Below, piece after piece: positions 61,801 to 64,000 of a DNA stretch of 64,000 nucleotides; within the stretch, counting starts at the first letter, position 1; each line of letters begins with the position of its first letter. Both the position numbers and the translations under genes were made by a program. Under the pieces are notes generated by a model that saw nothing but the letters and a program-made list of their open reading frames with translations, ran no database searches and was not told where the DNA came from. This DNA comes from Stratiolaelaps scimitus (Eukaryota; Arthropoda; Arachnida; Mesostigmata; Laelapidae): the NCBI GenBank assembly GCA_019614645.1, contig JABWDB010000003.1:17197001-17261000 (forward strand), in the 5' to 3' direction.

Positions 61801-64000
61801 GACCGTCATCATGAATCGCATCATTCAAATGACGAAACACAGTGTGCGATTTCCAAGGCCACGTCATCTACGCCTCCGCTTGAATCGAATAGTACGTGTT
61901 CCAGAGCTCGCCAACGAAGCCTCTGCGAATGAACGACCGCGAGTCTTTGCTTTGGTTAGTGTTTGAGAGGGTGTTAGTTATCTCCAGTCGCCTGTCGACG
62001 GATGCTGGCACAAAATGGGCGTGATCGAAGCGGGTCGCCGTCCTGGCGGTGCCTGTCTGACTGTCTATGAGGCTTCCCTGTGATTCTTCGAGTTCGGGGC
62101 CTTGCAGGGCCCATTTTTGTCCGGGTAGAAGGGCCCCGACGTCCGCTAGAGGGCGCCGTGTTGCAGTACATAAGCTGTGAGGCGGGCTCTCGCCACCAGT
62201 GTTGCTGAGGCGATCGGTGTGTTCAGTGCTGTTCGTTGTCGGAATCGACGTAGGACCTACTCAACTTCTTCTCAGCTTCCAGATCATCAAATGCAATACG
62301 TACCGTCGAAGCCGCATCATATCGCACTGGCGCACCAGTTGCCCGCAACACTCGACCGCAGCAGCCGCTATTTGCCATCTGCGCCACCGCACATCTGCAG
62401 TGCGTTGGATGCGCGCTTATCGTTTCTGTATCTCTATATCGCTCGCACGCTTCTAAGTTGATAAAAGACCCATCTAACATCTATGGAGGACGAAGTCAAT
62501 AAACATAAATGAAACTTGCACGTTCCATCTTTACAAGAGGATTCTTTACTTGTTCAAATGGCAATGTCCTTTGTGGAGAATTGCACTTAGGGTATATTAC
62601 TAGCCGAGGAGAAACCGAATGGGACTTAGAATTTCGGTGCCAATATGTTATAGCTCCGTTCTGATGAAGGAGTTTTAGTTAGACATAATGCTCAAGGCAT
62701 GGGAAGACGAACAGCTGGTCGTCCAATATTTCTATTTTGGGAACTCGACGACTTCCTTATATGAGAAGTCACGTTCACTAGGAGATATGTGATATTCGAT
62801 TATTTGGATACTAGATTTTGATTTCAGAGCTTATAACAACAAATATATGTATTTTCGTTAATTGTTATTCTACTTTCATGCAATCAGTTAAAATTTGATG
62901 GAGCGCTTGCGCGCGCCTCGATCGGCACACTTTCTTCTTTCGAGATTGCTTATGTTGCTTGCGTTTCTACTACCGCTAGACACGTGGGTCTGCGCTAGTA
63001 AATTAAGTAAATTTTCCTGGCTGACTCCACAGCCAGCATTTAACGTCCATGGGGCTGATATAATTGAGTTTTACATTGCTTCCCTCTCTACTTGCTTGTG
63101 TCGGCCTGGGTGGGGATGACCCAACGAACTGTCTATTTCCTTGAAATTAAAAGAGGGTCCAGAGCTCTGCACTCTAGTCAGGCGATGTGCCTTTGACGAT
63201 CAGCCCCTCTCTAGCTGCGGGTGTTAGCAACCCGTCTGTTTCGAGCGGTAACCGTTACGAACCGCTCTGATTTCATCGAGTGGGCGAAAAGTCTACAAGA
63301 GCAGCAAGACTGCGAGCGCTGGGTAACCGGCAGGCCTGGTCATCGTCTAAGATTCGCGAAGAAGACCTTCCCGGACCTATTCTACGATGGTCCCTTGAGA
63401 ATGGTACCTCTTGCACACCACACACAGCTGTGCTGTTTCTATCGGCTCTCATTGTGTATACTATTCGGAATTCTACATCGCTCGCTCAGTTGTTACAGAA
63501 CTACTGTTCAATTGCCTCGTCTGCTAACCTATGTATCATCTATTCCTAGTTGATTTAGCGGATATATATATATATATATATATCATTGTAAAGTTGTAGT
63601 TCTGGGCTATCTACTCGGGTTTTGGCACTTTTCAGATCGCTGGAAGAATTCTTAGATCCTTCTTAGAATTCAAAAAGCGTAACCTAGCTATCAAAAATCG
63701 ACAGCAGATTAAGGCTAATCGTCTAAAAAGCAGTTTGTTATTATTTTTGTTAGTATTAGATACAGGACGGTACTCTATGATCGATTTCGAAACGCGAAAA
63801 ACTATTGACGATTTCAAGATTGCCCGATGTACGATCGCCTAACAAAAATAGCCTGTAGCCGAGATACTTCATGTGTACCTAATTAATAAAAAAATGCTCC
63901 TAGGGAACAACCAGTCATAATATTCAGCAATAACATAATTATCTAAGCGGATTACACAGACTCAGCAATTTTTGCATATCGATTAAATCACGGATACCGA
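58800..64000. other. Unassigned region
   Basis: Several open frames of 70-120 codons (59.39-59.73 minus, 59.96-60.31 plus, 61.25-61.61 plus, 62.18-62.46 plus, 63.22-63.55 plus) with no recognised motif. GC-rich 62.0-62.45 kb could be another promoter. One mini-retroposon copy lies at 63.0 kb. Confidence 0.3.
63008..63053 (-). mobile_element. Mini-retroposon copy, minus orientation
   Basis: Minus strand: CCATGGACGTTAAATGC, then GGCTGTGGAGTCAGCC and AGGAAAATTT. No flanking duplication was recognised. Confidence 0.6.

Overview
The window is nuclear DNA of an animal, most likely an arthropod. It has canonical GT-AG introns, TATA boxes, many (TA)n, (AG)n, (CA)n and (ATT)n microsatellites, CAG/CTG-rich leaders, SINE and non-LTR debris, and arthropod-style genes: actins beginning Met-Cys-Asp, a membrane M13 peptidase and a vitamin K epoxide reductase. 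Intron sizes and moderate GC would fit a chelicerate such as a mite, but that is inference and nothing here fixes the species.

Layout. 1-3.3 kb is a triplet- and (AG)n-rich block that looks like the leader or promoter of a gene lying elsewhere. 3.3-11 kb is non-coding apart from two non-LTR retrotransposon remnants, a perfect 18-bp hairpin and a GT-rich minisatellite. 11,066-22,108 (minus) holds a neprilysin/ECE-like M13 metallopeptidase that can be assembled from 17 exons whose splice phases all agree (about 826 residues; the true first exon is not found). 22-46 kb is poor in recognisable genes. It carries a full-length tRNA-type SINE and several unassigned candidate exons and promoters: a signal-peptide exon near 30.0 kb, exons near 32.5, 33.1, 33.6, 42.8 and 45.5 kb, and promoters near 38.5 and 44.5 kb.

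46,636-47,199 (plus) is an intronless VKOR gene. 49,470-50,600 and 53,970-55,100 (minus) are two intronless actin genes in tandem, exactly 4,500 bp apart and sharing a 275-bp identical tract. Between them lies a 32-bp-stem hairpin of pre-miRNA proportions. 55-64 kb has a GC-rich, repeat-rich block (56.8-58.7 kb) and open frames that I cannot assign.

The most unusual signal is a dispersed unit of about 50 bp: a TACCGTGGACGTTAAAT core, a GGCTG...CAGCC hairpin and a GGAAAA tail. It occurs at least seven times, including as the 3' end of the full SINE. Two copies are flanked by perfect 15-bp direct repeats, so these tiny units appear to have been mobile in their own right.

The genes do not form a pathway. 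The M13 peptidase cleaves extracellular peptides, VKOR recycles vitamin K in the ER membrane, and the actins are cytoskeletal. The likely co-regulated set is the actin pair, whose second member has a perfect CArG box upstream of its TATA element.
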